Below, piece by piece: positions 1 to 7,488 of a stretch of DNA of 14,403 nucleotides. The number at the start of each line of letters is the position of its first letter. Position 1 is the first letter of the stretch. The translations under genes were made by a program, and so were the position numbers. The notes beneath the pieces are model-generated. The model saw only the letters and a list, made by a program, of their open reading frames with translations. It searched no databases and was not told the DNA's origin. Origin of the DNA: Allobrachymonas sp. GTDB lineage: Bacteria > Pseudomonadota > Gammaproteobacteria > Burkholderiales > Burkholderiaceae_C. The DNA lies in the NCBI GenBank assembly GCA_018054915.1, contig JAGPIR010000011.1:1-14403 (forward strand), written 5' to 3'.

Positions 1-1289
1 GGACGCAGGCGACCACCGGCGATGCCCGGAAACGGCAAATCGGGCTTTTGCCCCAACCCCACATTGCGGAAGTTGTCCCACATATCCTGTCTGGACATGC
101 GCTGCGCAATCTTGACGGGTCCCACGTTACTGGATTTTTGGATCACACCGTTGACAGTCAGCGCGCCATAGTTATGCACATCGCCGATCGTTGCGCCGCC
201 AATGGTCATCTTGCCGGGGCTGGTAGAAATCACGGTATTGGGCGTGACTTTTTTCTGCTCCAGCGCCAGCGCCACCGTGACCGGCTTCATGGTGGAGCCG
301 GGCTCGAAAATATCGGTCAGGGCGCGGTTGCGCAATTGCTCGCCCGTCAGGTTCTTGCGGTTATTGGGGTCATAGCTCGGATAATTGGCCAAAGCCAGCA
401 CTTCGCCGGTTTGCACATCCAGCACCACTACGCTGCCTCCTTTGGCGCGTTGCGCTATCACAGCATCCCGCAGTTTTTGCCATGCGAAATATTGCACCTT
501 GCTGTCGATGGTCAGATGCAGATCCTTGCCGTCCAGCGGCGGAACACCATCGCCCACGCTCTCGATCACGCGCCCCAAACGATCGCGGATCACGCGGCGC
601 GAACCCGCCTTGCCCGCCAACTGTTCATTGAAGGTGCGCTCAATGCCTTCCAATCCCTTGTCTTCGATATCGGTAAAACCCACGATATGCGCCACCGCGG
701 CCCCTTCAGGGTATTGACGGCGGTATTCCTTGCGCTGGTAGATGCCAGCAATGCCCAGTTCGGCAATTTTCTTGGCAACGTCTTCATCCACTTGGCGCTT
801 GATGTAGACGAATGTTTTTTCATCGTCGGCCAGCTTGGCCTGCACGTCCTTCAGGGACATACCAAGCAGTTTGGCCATGGCGGCAAGTTTGGCATGATCA
901 GCCTGCTGGCTGACCTCTTCGGGGAAAGCCCAGATGGCCTGCGCCGGAATGCTGGAGGCCAGGATCAGTCCATTGCGATCGAGAATGCGGCCCCGGTTGG
1001 CTGGAAGTTCCAGTGTGCGAGCAAAGCGTACCTCGCCCTGCCTGACGAAAAAGTCATTGCCGATGATCTGGATGTACGCGGCCCGCACGCTCAGGCCGAT
1101 GAACCCCAACGCCAGACCCGCCACCATCAGGCGGCTGCGCCAGACCGGGGTATGACTGGTCAGGAGCGGATTGACACCCAGCGAGATGTTCTTGACACCA
1201 TTGACGCTGGTGATGCCGCGCAGGCTCTTTTGCAGCATCTTTTCCTGGCGGCGGCTTTCTCGCGCATCATTTCTCCACCAGCGCATCAT
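1..1289 (-). CDS. ftsI: Peptidoglycan transpeptidase FtsI (PBP3), 3' end outside window
   Basis: FtsI is the septum-specific D,D-transpeptidase that cross-links peptidoglycan at the division site; it is an inner-membrane protein with a periplasmic catalytic domain. The visible 429 residues show a cytoplasmic N-terminus, one membrane segment at about 52-72, and the class B PBP motif NRGRILDRNG at 98-107. The SxxK active-site motif is STMK (Ser332, Lys335) and the second motif is SSN at 386-388. The KTG motif lies beyond the left edge. Two ATGs in tandem (1289 and 1286) are possible starts. The first makes an ATGA overlap with the ftsL stop, and a GGAGG Shine-Dalgarno lies 5 nt before the first and 8 nt before the second. 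It follows mraZ-rsmH-ftsL as in the standard dcw cluster. A long antisense open frame over this gene is a codon-bias shadow. The identification is secure. Confidence 0.97.
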   Translation of the reverse strand, partial: MMRWWRNDARESRRQEKMLQKSLRGITSVNGVKNISLGVNPLLTSHTPVWRSRLMVAGLALGFIGLSVRAAYIQIIGNDFFVRQGEVRFARTLELPANRGRILDRNGLILASSIPAQAIWAFPEEVSQQADHAKLAAMAKLLGMSLKDVQAKLADDEKTFVYIKRQVDEDVAKKIAELGIAGIYQRKEYRRQYPEGAAVAHIVGFTDIEDKGLEGIERTFNEQLAGKAGSRRVIRDRLGRVIESVGDGVPPLDGKDLHLTIDSKVQYFAWQKLRDAVIAQRAKGGSVVVLDVQTGEVLALANYPSYDPNNRKNLTGEQLRNRALTDIFEPGSTMKPVTVALALEQKKVTPNTVISTSPGKMTIGGATIGDVHNYGALTVNGVIQKSSNVGPVKIAQRMSRQDMWDNFRNVGLGQKPDLPFPGIAGGRLR

Positions 1290-1645
1290 GGCTGCCTCCG
1301 TATGGTGGCAGCCGCTGACTGGCTGGCTGGCTGTTCAGACCGCGTAGCGGCAGCGGCCGGTCCGCTGACGCTGACCGATCCATTCTTCTGGGCGACGTAT
1401 TGGGTGATTGAGGGTGAGGCCTCGCGCATGCCCAGGCGTGTACGTGCGGTGCTGTCCACACGCAAGGCCGCGGCCTGCGCACGCTTTTGCACGTCGAGCG
1501 CTTTGCGTTCGGTTTCGAGCTTGTGCGCCGCGGATTGCTCCTTGTCGAGGGCCGTGAACAGCAGGCGCGACTGGTATTGCAGGCGCACCAGATAGAACGC
1601 ACTGGCCAGTACGGCGGTGAGCAGCAGGAGGGAAAGGCGCATCAT
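1286..1645 (-). CDS. ftsL: Cell division protein FtsL
   Basis: FtsL is a small bitopic membrane protein of the divisome. It joins FtsB and FtsQ to recruit and activate FtsW and FtsI. The 119-residue product has a very short cytoplasmic start, one membrane helix at about 3-20, and then a periplasmic stretch rich in Leu, Ala, Lys and Glu (about 25-70) that looks like a coiled coil. The tail is low in complexity, with many Ala, Ser and Gln. FtsL sequences diverge strongly, so the call rests on size, topology and position between rsmH and ftsI. The start ATG overlaps the rsmH stop (ATGA) and the stop overlaps the ftsI start, so translation is probably coupled on both sides. A second ATG directly follows the first. 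Confidence 0.92.
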   Translation of the reverse strand: MMRLSLLLLTAVLASAFYLVRLQYQSRLLFTALDKEQSAAHKLETERKALDVQKRAQAAALRVDSTARTRLGMREASPSITQYVAQKNGSVSVSGPAAAATRSEQPASQSAAATIRRQP

Positions 1646-2574
1646 GCGAACGCCTCTTGGCTGCGCACGGCGGTGCGCAAAATGGCGCTGCGGGCACGGG
1701 GATTGGATCGCACCTCAGCGGCCGAGGGGCGCACGCGATGCAGATCCTGCAAAAGCATTGAGGCAGGCGATCGCTGCGCCATGACGGGCTGACGGCGGTC
1801 CACCGTTTCGCGCGAATGGCGCACCATGAACTGCTTGACGATGCGGTCTTCCAGCGAATGGAAGGTGATGACGGCCAGCGTGCCGCCGGGTTTGAGGATC
1901 AGGAGCGCGGCGTGGAGTGCCTGCTGGAGTTCTTCAAGTTCGGCGTTGATGAAAATCCGAATAGCCTGAAATGTGCGCGTTGCAGGGTCCTGACCCGGCT
2001 CGCGGGTTTTGACCGCGCCAGCCACGAGCTGGGCCAGTTCGGATGTGCTTGTGAGGGCACCCCGCTCTTGCCGGCGAGCAACAATCGCCTTTGCAATCGG
2101 TGTAGCAAACCGTTCTTCGCCGTAATCACGTATCACCTCCGCTATCTGCTGGGTATCGGCTGTGGCCAACCAGTCGGCTGCACTTTGGCCGCGCGTGGTG
2201 TCCATGCGCATGTCCAGCGGGCCGTCATGTCGAAAGGAGAAACCCCGTTGCGGGGTGTCGATTTGCGGGGAGCTCACACCCAGATCCAGCAAGACCCCAT
2301 CAACGCTGCGCGCCGGCAACTCGCGCATCTCGGTGAAACTGGCATGGCGGATGCAAAAGCGCGTGTCGTCAACGGTGGTCTGGGCATGCGCCACCGCTTG
2401 CGGATCTTTGTCGTAAGCGGTTAGACGGCCTTCCGGATTCAGTTGCGCCAAAATGGCCCGGCTGTGACCGCCGCGGCCAAAGGTGCCATCGACGTAATGG
2501 CCCCCGCGGTTGTGTACCAGCGCGTCAGCTGCTTCCCGGAGCAGGACGGGGGTGTGGGTTGTGGCGCTGACCAT
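1642..2574 (-). CDS. rsmH: 16S rRNA (cytosine(1402)-N(4))-methyltransferase RsmH
   Basis: RsmH (MraW) uses S-adenosylmethionine to methylate N4 of C1402 in the 16S rRNA decoding centre, in the cytoplasm. The 310 residues match the usual family length. The N-terminus HTPVLLREA (7-15) is typical, and the SAM-binding motif DGTFGRGGHS is at 29-38. LLDLGVSSPQ (about 95-104) and GFSFRHDGPLDMRMD (about 110-124) are the family signatures. The C-terminal part holds ITFHSLEDRIVKQFM, and RSNPRARSAILRTA lies near the end. The gene begins 8 nt after the mraZ stop with no obvious Shine-Dalgarno, so translation is probably coupled to mraZ. Its stop overlaps the ftsL start. Nothing looks damaged. Confidence 0.98.
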   Translation of the reverse strand: MVSATTHTPVLLREAADALVHNRGGHYVDGTFGRGGHSRAILAQLNPEGRLTAYDKDPQAVAHAQTTVDDTRFCIRHASFTEMRELPARSVDGVLLDLGVSSPQIDTPQRGFSFRHDGPLDMRMDTTRGQSAADWLATADTQQIAEVIRDYGEERFATPIAKAIVARRQERGALTSTSELAQLVAGAVKTREPGQDPATRTFQAIRIFINAELEELQQALHAALLILKPGGTLAVITFHSLEDRIVKQFMVRHSRETVDRRQPVMAQRSPASMLLQDLHRVRPSAAEVRSNPRARSAILRTAVRSQEAFA

Positions 2575-2582
2575 CGGCTGTC

Positions 2583-3017
2583 TCAGAAAACGAAATGAGC
2601 CAGGGTTTCAGGCAGGGCCTGTGCCCGGGCCAAGGCTTCCTGGGTGGCATAGACCTGTTTGTCCCAAAGCTCGAAATGACTGCCATTGCCCAGCAACAGG
2701 GCTTCCTTGCCCATCCGGGAGGCCTCGCGCAACTCCGGTGAAAGCAGGATGCGGCCGTTGGATACATCCATATCAAGTGCAACGGCATTGCTCAACACGA
2801 TGCGTTTTTGCCAGGCGGCGGACATGGGCCAAGCAGCCACTCGCTCGCGAAATGCCGTCCATTCGGTTTCAGGAAACAGCAGCAGGCAGTCTTCCTGGAA
2901 GTGCCGAGTGATGTGCAGGCGGCCGTTCGTTTCTTCGACCAAGTCATCGCGGTAACGGGTCGGAATGGCGATCCTGCCTTTGGCATCAACAGAGAGGGTG
3001 CTGGCACCTTCGAACAA
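2583..3017 (-). CDS. mraZ: Transcriptional regulator MraZ
   Basis: MraZ is a DNA-binding protein with two AbrB-like (SpoVT/MraZ) swapped-hairpin domains. It sits at the head of the dcw cluster and in studied bacteria regulates its own operon through repeated boxes upstream. The 144-residue product starts MFEGAS and carries DAKGRIAIPTRYR at about 11-23, the hallmark of the first domain. The second domain has a matching MDVSNGRILLSPELRE at about 83-98. The start codon is TTG at 3017. It is preferred because MFxG is the normal family N-terminus and an AGGA lies 6 nt before it. Three AAAGTG-type boxes about 50-80 bp upstream suit autoregulation. rsmH follows after 8 nt. Confidence 0.97.
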   Translation of the reverse strand: MFEGASTLSVDAKGRIAIPTRYRDDLVEETNGRLHITRHFQEDCLLLFPETEWTAFRERVAAWPMSAAWQKRIVLSNAVALDMDVSNGRILLSPELREASRMGKEALLLGNGSHFELWDKQVYATQEALARAQALPETLAHFVF

Positions 3018-3048
3018 GGCTTTTCCTGGTCAAAAACACGGGTTCCGA

Positions 3049-3077
3049 AGAAAAGTGGCTCGTAATTCCACTTTTCT
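3049..3077 (-). promoter_or_regulatory. Perfect 10-bp inverted repeat in the mraZ leader
   Basis: Read on the minus strand, AGAAAAGTGG (3068-3077) and CCACTTTTCT (3049-3058) flank a 9-nt spacer, so the mraZ leader could fold into a 10-bp hairpin ending 31 nt before the TTG start. The upstream arm contains the promoter-proximal-to-gene MraZ box, and the downstream arm is an inverted fourth AAAGTGG. It could be an extra, opposed MraZ half-site or an RNA structure. There is no T-tract directly after it, so a plain terminator is unlikely. The structure is seen directly; its role is inferred. Confidence 0.55.
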
Positions 3078-3094
3078 CCACTTTTTGACACTTT
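3065..3094 (-). promoter_or_regulatory. MraZ box array: three tandem 10-bp repeats
   Basis: On the minus strand three consecutive 10-mers follow AAAGTG(T/G)NNN with no gap: AAAGTGTCAA (3085-3094), AAAGTGGAGA (3075-3084) and AAAGTGGAAT (3065-3074). As I recall, MraZ binds several direct repeats spaced by one helical turn: TGGGN separated by 5 nt in E. coli, and AAAGTGK with 3-nt spacers in mollicutes. This array fits that design and lies 48 bp upstream of the mraZ start, so autoregulation by MraZ is the likely role. Confidence 0.85.
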
Positions 3095-3123
3095 ACCAGC
3101 AAAGCCCATCATCCGCAATCGGG

Positions 3124-3152
3124 CGTTTAGGGTATTTTTTCAATAAAATCAA
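3124..3152 (-). promoter_or_regulatory. Weak candidate sigma-70 promoter for mraZ
   Basis: On the minus strand TTGATT (3147-3152) and TAAACG (3124-3129) are separated by 17 bp. They lie in AT-rich DNA upstream of the MraZ boxes, which would place the boxes in the early transcribed region. The -10 match is poor (TA.A..). A dcw promoter is expected in this gap, but this exact site is only a guess. Confidence 0.25.
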
Positions 3153-3159
3153 GAAATTA

Positions 3160-3182
3160 GCACAACTAACTCAATGTTGTGC
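3160..3182 (-). terminator. Possible weak terminator after hslU
   Basis: A perfect 7-bp inverted repeat, GCACAAC/GTTGTGC with a 9-nt loop, is followed on the minus strand by the T-rich stretch TAATTTCTTGATTTT. It lies about 83 nt past the hslU stop and upstream of the mraZ boxes, so it could partly separate hslVU from the dcw operon. The stem is AU-rich and the T-tract is broken. It may instead be an operator. Confidence 0.3.
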
Positions 3183-3264
3183 CGATGGTGTTTTTAATTA
3201 TTTATATTGAAAACCGTGGGTTATGACGGGTTATAAAAGTATTGCTTGAATGAATGTGAAATTG

Positions 3265-4599
3265 CTACAAAATGTACCGAGACAGATCTTCATTCTGGCT
3301 GAGTTCGCCCAGCCGTGCATCCACATATGTCGCGTCAATGGTTACGGTCTGGCCATGCCAGTCGGTGGCGGCAAAACTGATGTCGTCGAGCAGGCGTTCC
3401 ATGACCGTGGCAAGGCGGCGTGCGCCGATGTTTTCCGTGCGCGTGTTGACGTCTGCCGCGATTTGCGCCAGGCGTGTAATGCCGTCGGGTGTGAATTGCA
3501 GCGTTACGCCTTCGGTCGCCAGCAAGGCCTGGTATTGCTTGACCAGTGAAGCATGCGTTTGGACGAGGATGGCTTCAAAGTCTTGTACCGACAGGCTTTG
3601 CAGTTCGACGCGGATGGGAAAGCGCCCCTGCAGTTCGGGAATCAGGTCGCTGGGTTTGCTCAGGTGAAAGGCGCCTGATGCTACAAACAGGATGTGGTCT
3701 GTCTTGATCATCCCGTATTTCGTGCTGACGGTGGTGCCTTCAACCAGCGGCAGCAGGTCGCGCTGCACACCTTGGCGCGACACGTCGGCGCCGCTGCGCT
3801 CGCTGGATCCGGCGACCTTGTCTATTTCGTCAATGAAGACGATGCCGTTTTGTTCGGTGTTTTCCATGGCTTGGCTGCGGATGTCTTCTTCGTTGACGAG
3901 TTTGGCGGCTTCTTCGTCGGTGAGCTGGCGCAGGGCATCGGCCACCTTCAGGCGGCGGGTTTTGCGTTTGTCCTGTTGCAAGTTGCCAAACATGGCACGT
4001 AACTGCTCGGTCATTTCTTCCATGCCCGCCGGACCCATGATTTGCATGGCGGGCGCCGCATCGGGCAGGTCGACGTCGATTTCCTTGTCGTCGAGTTGAC
4101 CCTCGCGCAGTTTCTTGCGGAAGGCCTGTCGTGTGGCATTGTTGCCGGCGTCACCAGCAGACGGCACCATCTGGTGATCGCGCGCTGGCGGAAGCAGAAT
4201 ATCGAGAATGCGTTCTTCGGCAGCCTCTTCGGCGCGATGCCGATGGGCGCGCACCGCAGTTTCACGAGTCTGCTTCACGGCGACCTCCACCAGATCGCGG
4301 ATGATCGAGTCCACATCCTTGCCCACGTAGCCGACTTCGGTGAATTTAGTGGCCTCCACCTTGATGAACGGTGCACTGGCCAGCCGCGCCAGGCGGCGGG
4401 CGATTTCAGTTTTTCCCACACCGGTTGGCCCGATCATGAGAATGTTCTTTGGCGTGATTTCGGGGCGGAGCTTTTCGTCTGTCTGCTGGCGGCGCCAGCG
4501 GTTGCGCAAGGCAATCGCGACGGCGCGCTTGGCGTCCTTTTGTCCCACAATGTGGCGGTCAAGTTCGGAAACGATTTCCTGGGGAGTCATGGAGGACAT
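3265..4599 (-). CDS. hslU: ATP-dependent protease ATPase subunit HslU
   Basis: HslU (ClpY) is a hexameric AAA+ unfoldase that feeds substrates to the HslV peptidase in the cytoplasm. The 444-residue product has the usual length and order of motifs: Walker A GPTGVGKT at 57-64, pore loop GYVG at 90-93, and then the inserted I-domain (about 110-240). Walker B is IVFIDEID at 253-260, GRFPIRVEL is at 325-333, and sensor-2 GARR is at 392-395. The C-terminus LSRYIL is the tail that docks into HslV and opens it. The start MSSMTPQEIV is typical for betaproteobacteria; a second ATG three codons on (4590) is possible. No strong Shine-Dalgarno is visible. It lies 145 nt downstream of hslV on the same strand, so the two form a unit. 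Confidence 0.98.
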   Translation of the reverse strand: MSSMTPQEIVSELDRHIVGQKDAKRAVAIALRNRWRRQQTDEKLRPEITPKNILMIGPTGVGKTEIARRLARLASAPFIKVEATKFTEVGYVGKDVDSIIRDLVEVAVKQTRETAVRAHRHRAEEAAEERILDILLPPARDHQMVPSAGDAGNNATRQAFRKKLREGQLDDKEIDVDLPDAAPAMQIMGPAGMEEMTEQLRAMFGNLQQDKRKTRRLKVADALRQLTDEEAAKLVNEEDIRSQAMENTEQNGIVFIDEIDKVAGSSERSGADVSRQGVQRDLLPLVEGTTVSTKYGMIKTDHILFVASGAFHLSKPSDLIPELQGRFPIRVELQSLSVQDFEAILVQTHASLVKQYQALLATEGVTLQFTPDGITRLAQIAADVNTRTENIGARRLATVMERLLDDISFAATDWHGQTVTIDATYVDARLGELSQNEDLSRYIL

Positions 4600-4744
4600 G
4601 GCAAACCAATAAACTGTGTTGAAAAGGAATTTTTCTGAAAAGGCACAGGAAATGCCGGAATTGGCGCGGTCAGAAATGGATGTTTTCCGTGCGCGCCAGG
4701 TTCCTTTGCGGGGAGTCGGATTGATGCATCAGGCAGGCCGGGGT

Positions 4745-5290
4745 TTACAGCACTTCGACGGTATGGTGCATGTTGGTGTAGATGCACAGCTCGCCGGCAA
4801 TTGCCAGCGATTTGCGCACGATGGCTTCTGCTGATAGTTCACTGTTTTCAAGCAATGCGCGGGCCGCTGCCTGGGCATAAGCACCACCTGAACCAATGGC
4901 TACGATGCCATGTTCGGGTTCGAGCACGTCGCCATTGCCGGTGATGATCAGCGATGCTTCCCGATTGGCCACGGCCAGCATGGCTTCCAGCCGGCGCAGC
5001 ACGCGGTCGGTGCGCCAGTCACGGGTCAGTTCGATGGCGGCGCGGGTCAGGTTGCCCTGATGTTTTTCCAGCTTGGCTTCGAAACGTTCGAACAGCGTAA
5101 AAGCATCGGCCGTGGCGCCAGCGAAACCGGCCAGAACCTGATCCTTGAATAGCTTGCGCACCTTGCGCGCCGAATGTTTGACGACGACGTTTCCCAGGGT
5201 GACCTGGCCGTCTCCGCCCAACGCCACCTCAATCCCTTGCGGGGTCTGGCGCCGGATGCTGATGATGGTGGTGCCGTGATACTGTTCCAT
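4745..5290 (-). CDS. hslV: ATP-dependent protease peptidase subunit HslV
   Basis: HslV (ClpQ) is the proteasome-beta-like threonine peptidase of the HslUV complex; twelve subunits form two stacked rings. The frame is open from 5404, but the start at 5290 (MEQYHGTT) is preferred because it gives the family N-terminus. Removal of the six-residue propeptide exposes catalytic Thr7 as Thr1. An ATG two codons earlier (5296) is also possible. The 181 residues show GDGQVTLGN (27-34), AGFAGATADAFTLFE (54-68), DWRTDRVLRRLEA (91-103), SLIITGNGDV (113-122) and AIGSGGAYAQAAARALLENS (131-150). No clear Shine-Dalgarno or heat-shock promoter is visible upstream. hslU follows. Confidence 0.97.
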   Translation of the reverse strand: MEQYHGTTIISIRRQTPQGIEVALGGDGQVTLGNVVVKHSARKVRKLFKDQVLAGFAGATADAFTLFERFEAKLEKHQGNLTRAAIELTRDWRTDRVLRRLEAMLAVANREASLIITGNGDVLEPEHGIVAIGSGGAYAQAAARALLENSELSAEAIVRKSLAIAGELCIYTNMHHTVEVL

Positions 5291-5372
5291 AGACATGTTT
5301 GTGGAAAATCTAATCGAAGTTGCTGGTTTGCGCCGGAGATCAATGCATGGGCCGGGAGTGGCGGAGCCGTTT

Positions 5373-5404
5373 TTGTACCGGTCTTGCGGCACAGGATGGT
5401 ACAA
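5373..5404. other. 7-bp inverted repeat between the STAS gene and hslV
   Basis: TTGTACC (5373-5379) and GGTACAA (5398-5404) form a perfect inverted repeat with an 18-nt spacer, in the 122-bp gap upstream of hslV. On the minus strand the distal arm is followed by AAACGG rather than a T-run, so it is not an obvious intrinsic terminator. It could be an operator or chance. Confidence 0.25.
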
Positions 5405-5412
5405 GAAACGGA

Positions 5413-7428
5413 TCAGTCACGCCGCAGTTCGACAGAGGCCTTGGCGGTGATGCCCATGATTCGCCAGAATACGGCCAGCAGGCGGTTGACCTGGACAAAC
5501 TGGATCTGGCGTTGGGCATTCTGGGGCTCCATCAGCCATTTCAGCAATGCGGCTGCTGCCGGGTAGTCCATGATGTCAAGCTGGCTGCAGTCGATGACGC
5601 AATAGGGCGTCTGGCATTCTGCGGTGACTGCATCCAGCAAGGCTTGCAGATTGCCTGTCAGGGTGCCTTGCCACTGCAATGGGTGCTTGAGCGCGGCCTC
5701 CAGATCTTCGGGCTGCGAAGCAGCAGCGGCTGATTCATTGTGTAGTGGCGCATCCAGGAACGAGAGTGCGTTGTCGGCGTCAATGAAATGGCAACGTGTA
5801 CGCATCCAGGAGGGGGGGGATTCTTCCAGCGCTACGCAATACTCAAGCGCAAGCTGGTCGAAAGTCTGCTGGCCATGCATGATGCGCACCAGTTCCAGCC
5901 GCAACAACCATAGCTGGGAATAGACCAGGCCGCGACTGTTTGCAAGGGATTCCAGTTTCTGGAGACAGCATTCCATCAGACGGCTGCCCCCCCATATCAG
6001 CAAATCGATCTTGCGTCCGGCAAGGTCGCGAAACTGGTCCAGCAAGGGTTCGACAGCATCGTCAAGAATGGTCTGGAGCGGCTGCCAGTCCAGCAAGACT
6101 TGGGTGGGTTGCGCCATGAGCTGCGACCGCAGCAGCATGACATCTGTCAAGTCCAGCGTTGCCGGGCAGCGCCAGTTGCCCTGGGCCGCCGGGTCAAGGG
6201 GTGCGAATGATCCCAGGGTGCTTAGGATGCGCGTGGCTTCACCAAGGTCTGCCCCCCGGTACTGCGGTGCCGAACGATCGAATTGCTGCACCATCCGGAT
6301 ACTGGCAATTTCGAACTTTTCTTCCTGACCCGTGCAGCGGTAGAAGTCGAGCAAGGCCAGCAGTACATGCGGTTCGACGCGTCCCCCGGATTGTTCAGCA
6401 TGGGCCTGTTCGGCTTTTGCCAGTTCCACCAAACGTTCTTCGACTTCGTCACTGCGTCCTTGCACAAACAGGATTGCCGGCTCGTTGAGGCTGGCCGGCA
6501 GTGCCTCCACGTCGTTGGCAGGAGGGACAGGGGCGATGACGCTCTGCCAAGTGACATCCGGCATTGCCGGCAAAGCGGCCTGCATGGCAGTTGCATCCAT
6601 CAGGAATGGATCGGTATGTTGCGGCCAGGCTGTTTGGCCAGGAGCGCCTGCCAGTACTGGGGTACCGGAAATTTCCGTTTGGGAGCAATTGTTCTGCTGT
6701 GCGCTGGAGGGGTCTCGATACACAAACGTGGCCTGGAATGGATCCAGCTTGTCTGTGAAATCCACTTGTTCGCCGATTCCGCCGGTTAGGGTGTCTCTGT
6801 CGTGAGCCGGCCGAGGGGGAGGGGCAGGCATTTCCGGCGTAGGCGTTGGAGCCGGATTGAAGAACGCGGGGTCAAAAGCAATCACATCGGCCTGCGCCGG
6901 TGCGGTTGGCACAGAATATTTCGCTATCTGTGTCTCGATCAGCATCTGTGTCTTGGCAAGCTCTTCGGCTGACGCAACAGAAGCAAATTCGGCGAGGGGG
7001 GCTGCTACTTCTTGGTCCCACCATTGCTCGGCCATTTGTTGTTCGATATGGTCGATTTGACCGACGTTGAAGCCCGCAATGCGTGTGGGAGGGGCGGCTG
7101 ATGCCGACGGCAGGGCCGGAGGCGCTGTGGAGGCACCCTCGTCACCCGTGGATCCTGAACTCGGACCGGACGGTACGCCCGGCGTGCCGGGCGTGGCCTG
7201 CCTCTGGCGCAACAGGGTGAATTCCTGGACACGGATCGTGCGGTTGTGCTTGCGGCGCTGGTGTTGCAACGCTACGAACTCAGCCTGCGTCAATGTTGGC
7301 GGCGCCTCCTTGTGGTCATGGTCTGACAAGCCCGAAGGCGTGGAATCCAGTGCAGACCAGTCGGTTGTAGGGTTGGATACAAACCGGGCCAGTTTGCTCA
7401 GGAAGCGGCTCTTGTCAGGCTGTGCCAT
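5413..7428 (-). CDS. STAS-domain protein of unknown function
   Basis: This is a 671-residue protein with no signal peptide or membrane segment. The N-terminal part (1-75) is basic, with KSRFLSKLARFVSNPTTDW near the start. Residues about 75-310 are low in complexity and rich in Pro, Ala, Thr and Gln, so probably disordered. Residues about 315-400 are helical; PHVLLALLDFYRCTGQEEKFE followed by FDRSAPQY resembles the TPR-like region of FimV-type proteins. The C-terminal part (about 565-668) looks like a STAS domain, with YCVIDCSQLDIMDYPAAAA at about 609-627 as the core strand, switch-like loop and helix. STAS domains act in protein-protein switching, but no partner is visible here. It lies 60 nt after dksA on the same strand and is probably co-transcribed with it. 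I recall similar genes beside dksA in related bacteria. Specific function unknown. Confidence 0.8.
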   Translation of the reverse strand: MAQPDKSRFLSKLARFVSNPTTDWSALDSTPSGLSDHDHKEAPPTLTQAEFVALQHQRRKHNRTIRVQEFTLLRQRQATPGTPGVPSGPSSGSTGDEGASTAPPALPSASAAPPTRIAGFNVGQIDHIEQQMAEQWWDQEVAAPLAEFASVASAEELAKTQMLIETQIAKYSVPTAPAQADVIAFDPAFFNPAPTPTPEMPAPPPRPAHDRDTLTGGIGEQVDFTDKLDPFQATFVYRDPSSAQQNNCSQTEISGTPVLAGAPGQTAWPQHTDPFLMDATAMQAALPAMPDVTWQSVIAPVPPANDVEALPASLNEPAILFVQGRSDEVEERLVELAKAEQAHAEQSGGRVEPHVLLALLDFYRCTGQEEKFEIASIRMVQQFDRSAPQYRGADLGEATRILSTLGSFAPLDPAAQGNWRCPATLDLTDVMLLRSQLMAQPTQVLLDWQPLQTILDDAVEPLLDQFRDLAGRKIDLLIWGGSRLMECCLQKLESLANSRGLVYSQLWLLRLELVRIMHGQQTFDQLALEYCVALEESPPSWMRTRCHFIDADNALSFLDAPLHNESAAAASQPEDLEAALKHPLQWQGTLTGNLQALLDAVTAECQTPYCVIDCSQLDIMDYPAAAALLKWLMEPQNAQRQIQFVQVNRLLAVFWRIMGITAKASVELRRD

Positions 7429-7488
7429 GCCTTGCGGAAGGGAAAGGGGAAAATATATTCACACCGTTGTGCCGTGGGGGCCGTTCAA

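Noticed and set aside
48..1595. A 515-codon open frame on the plus strand opposite ftsI and ftsL
   Set aside because: The minus strand encodes an unmistakable FtsI with STMK and SSN motifs; the plus frame is low in complexity, rich in His, Gln and Ala, and matches no family I know. It is a codon-bias shadow.
5291..5412. A heat-shock (sigma-32) promoter for hslVU
   Set aside because: A CTTGTA element and a GCCCATGC element are present, but they are far more than 13-17 bp apart.
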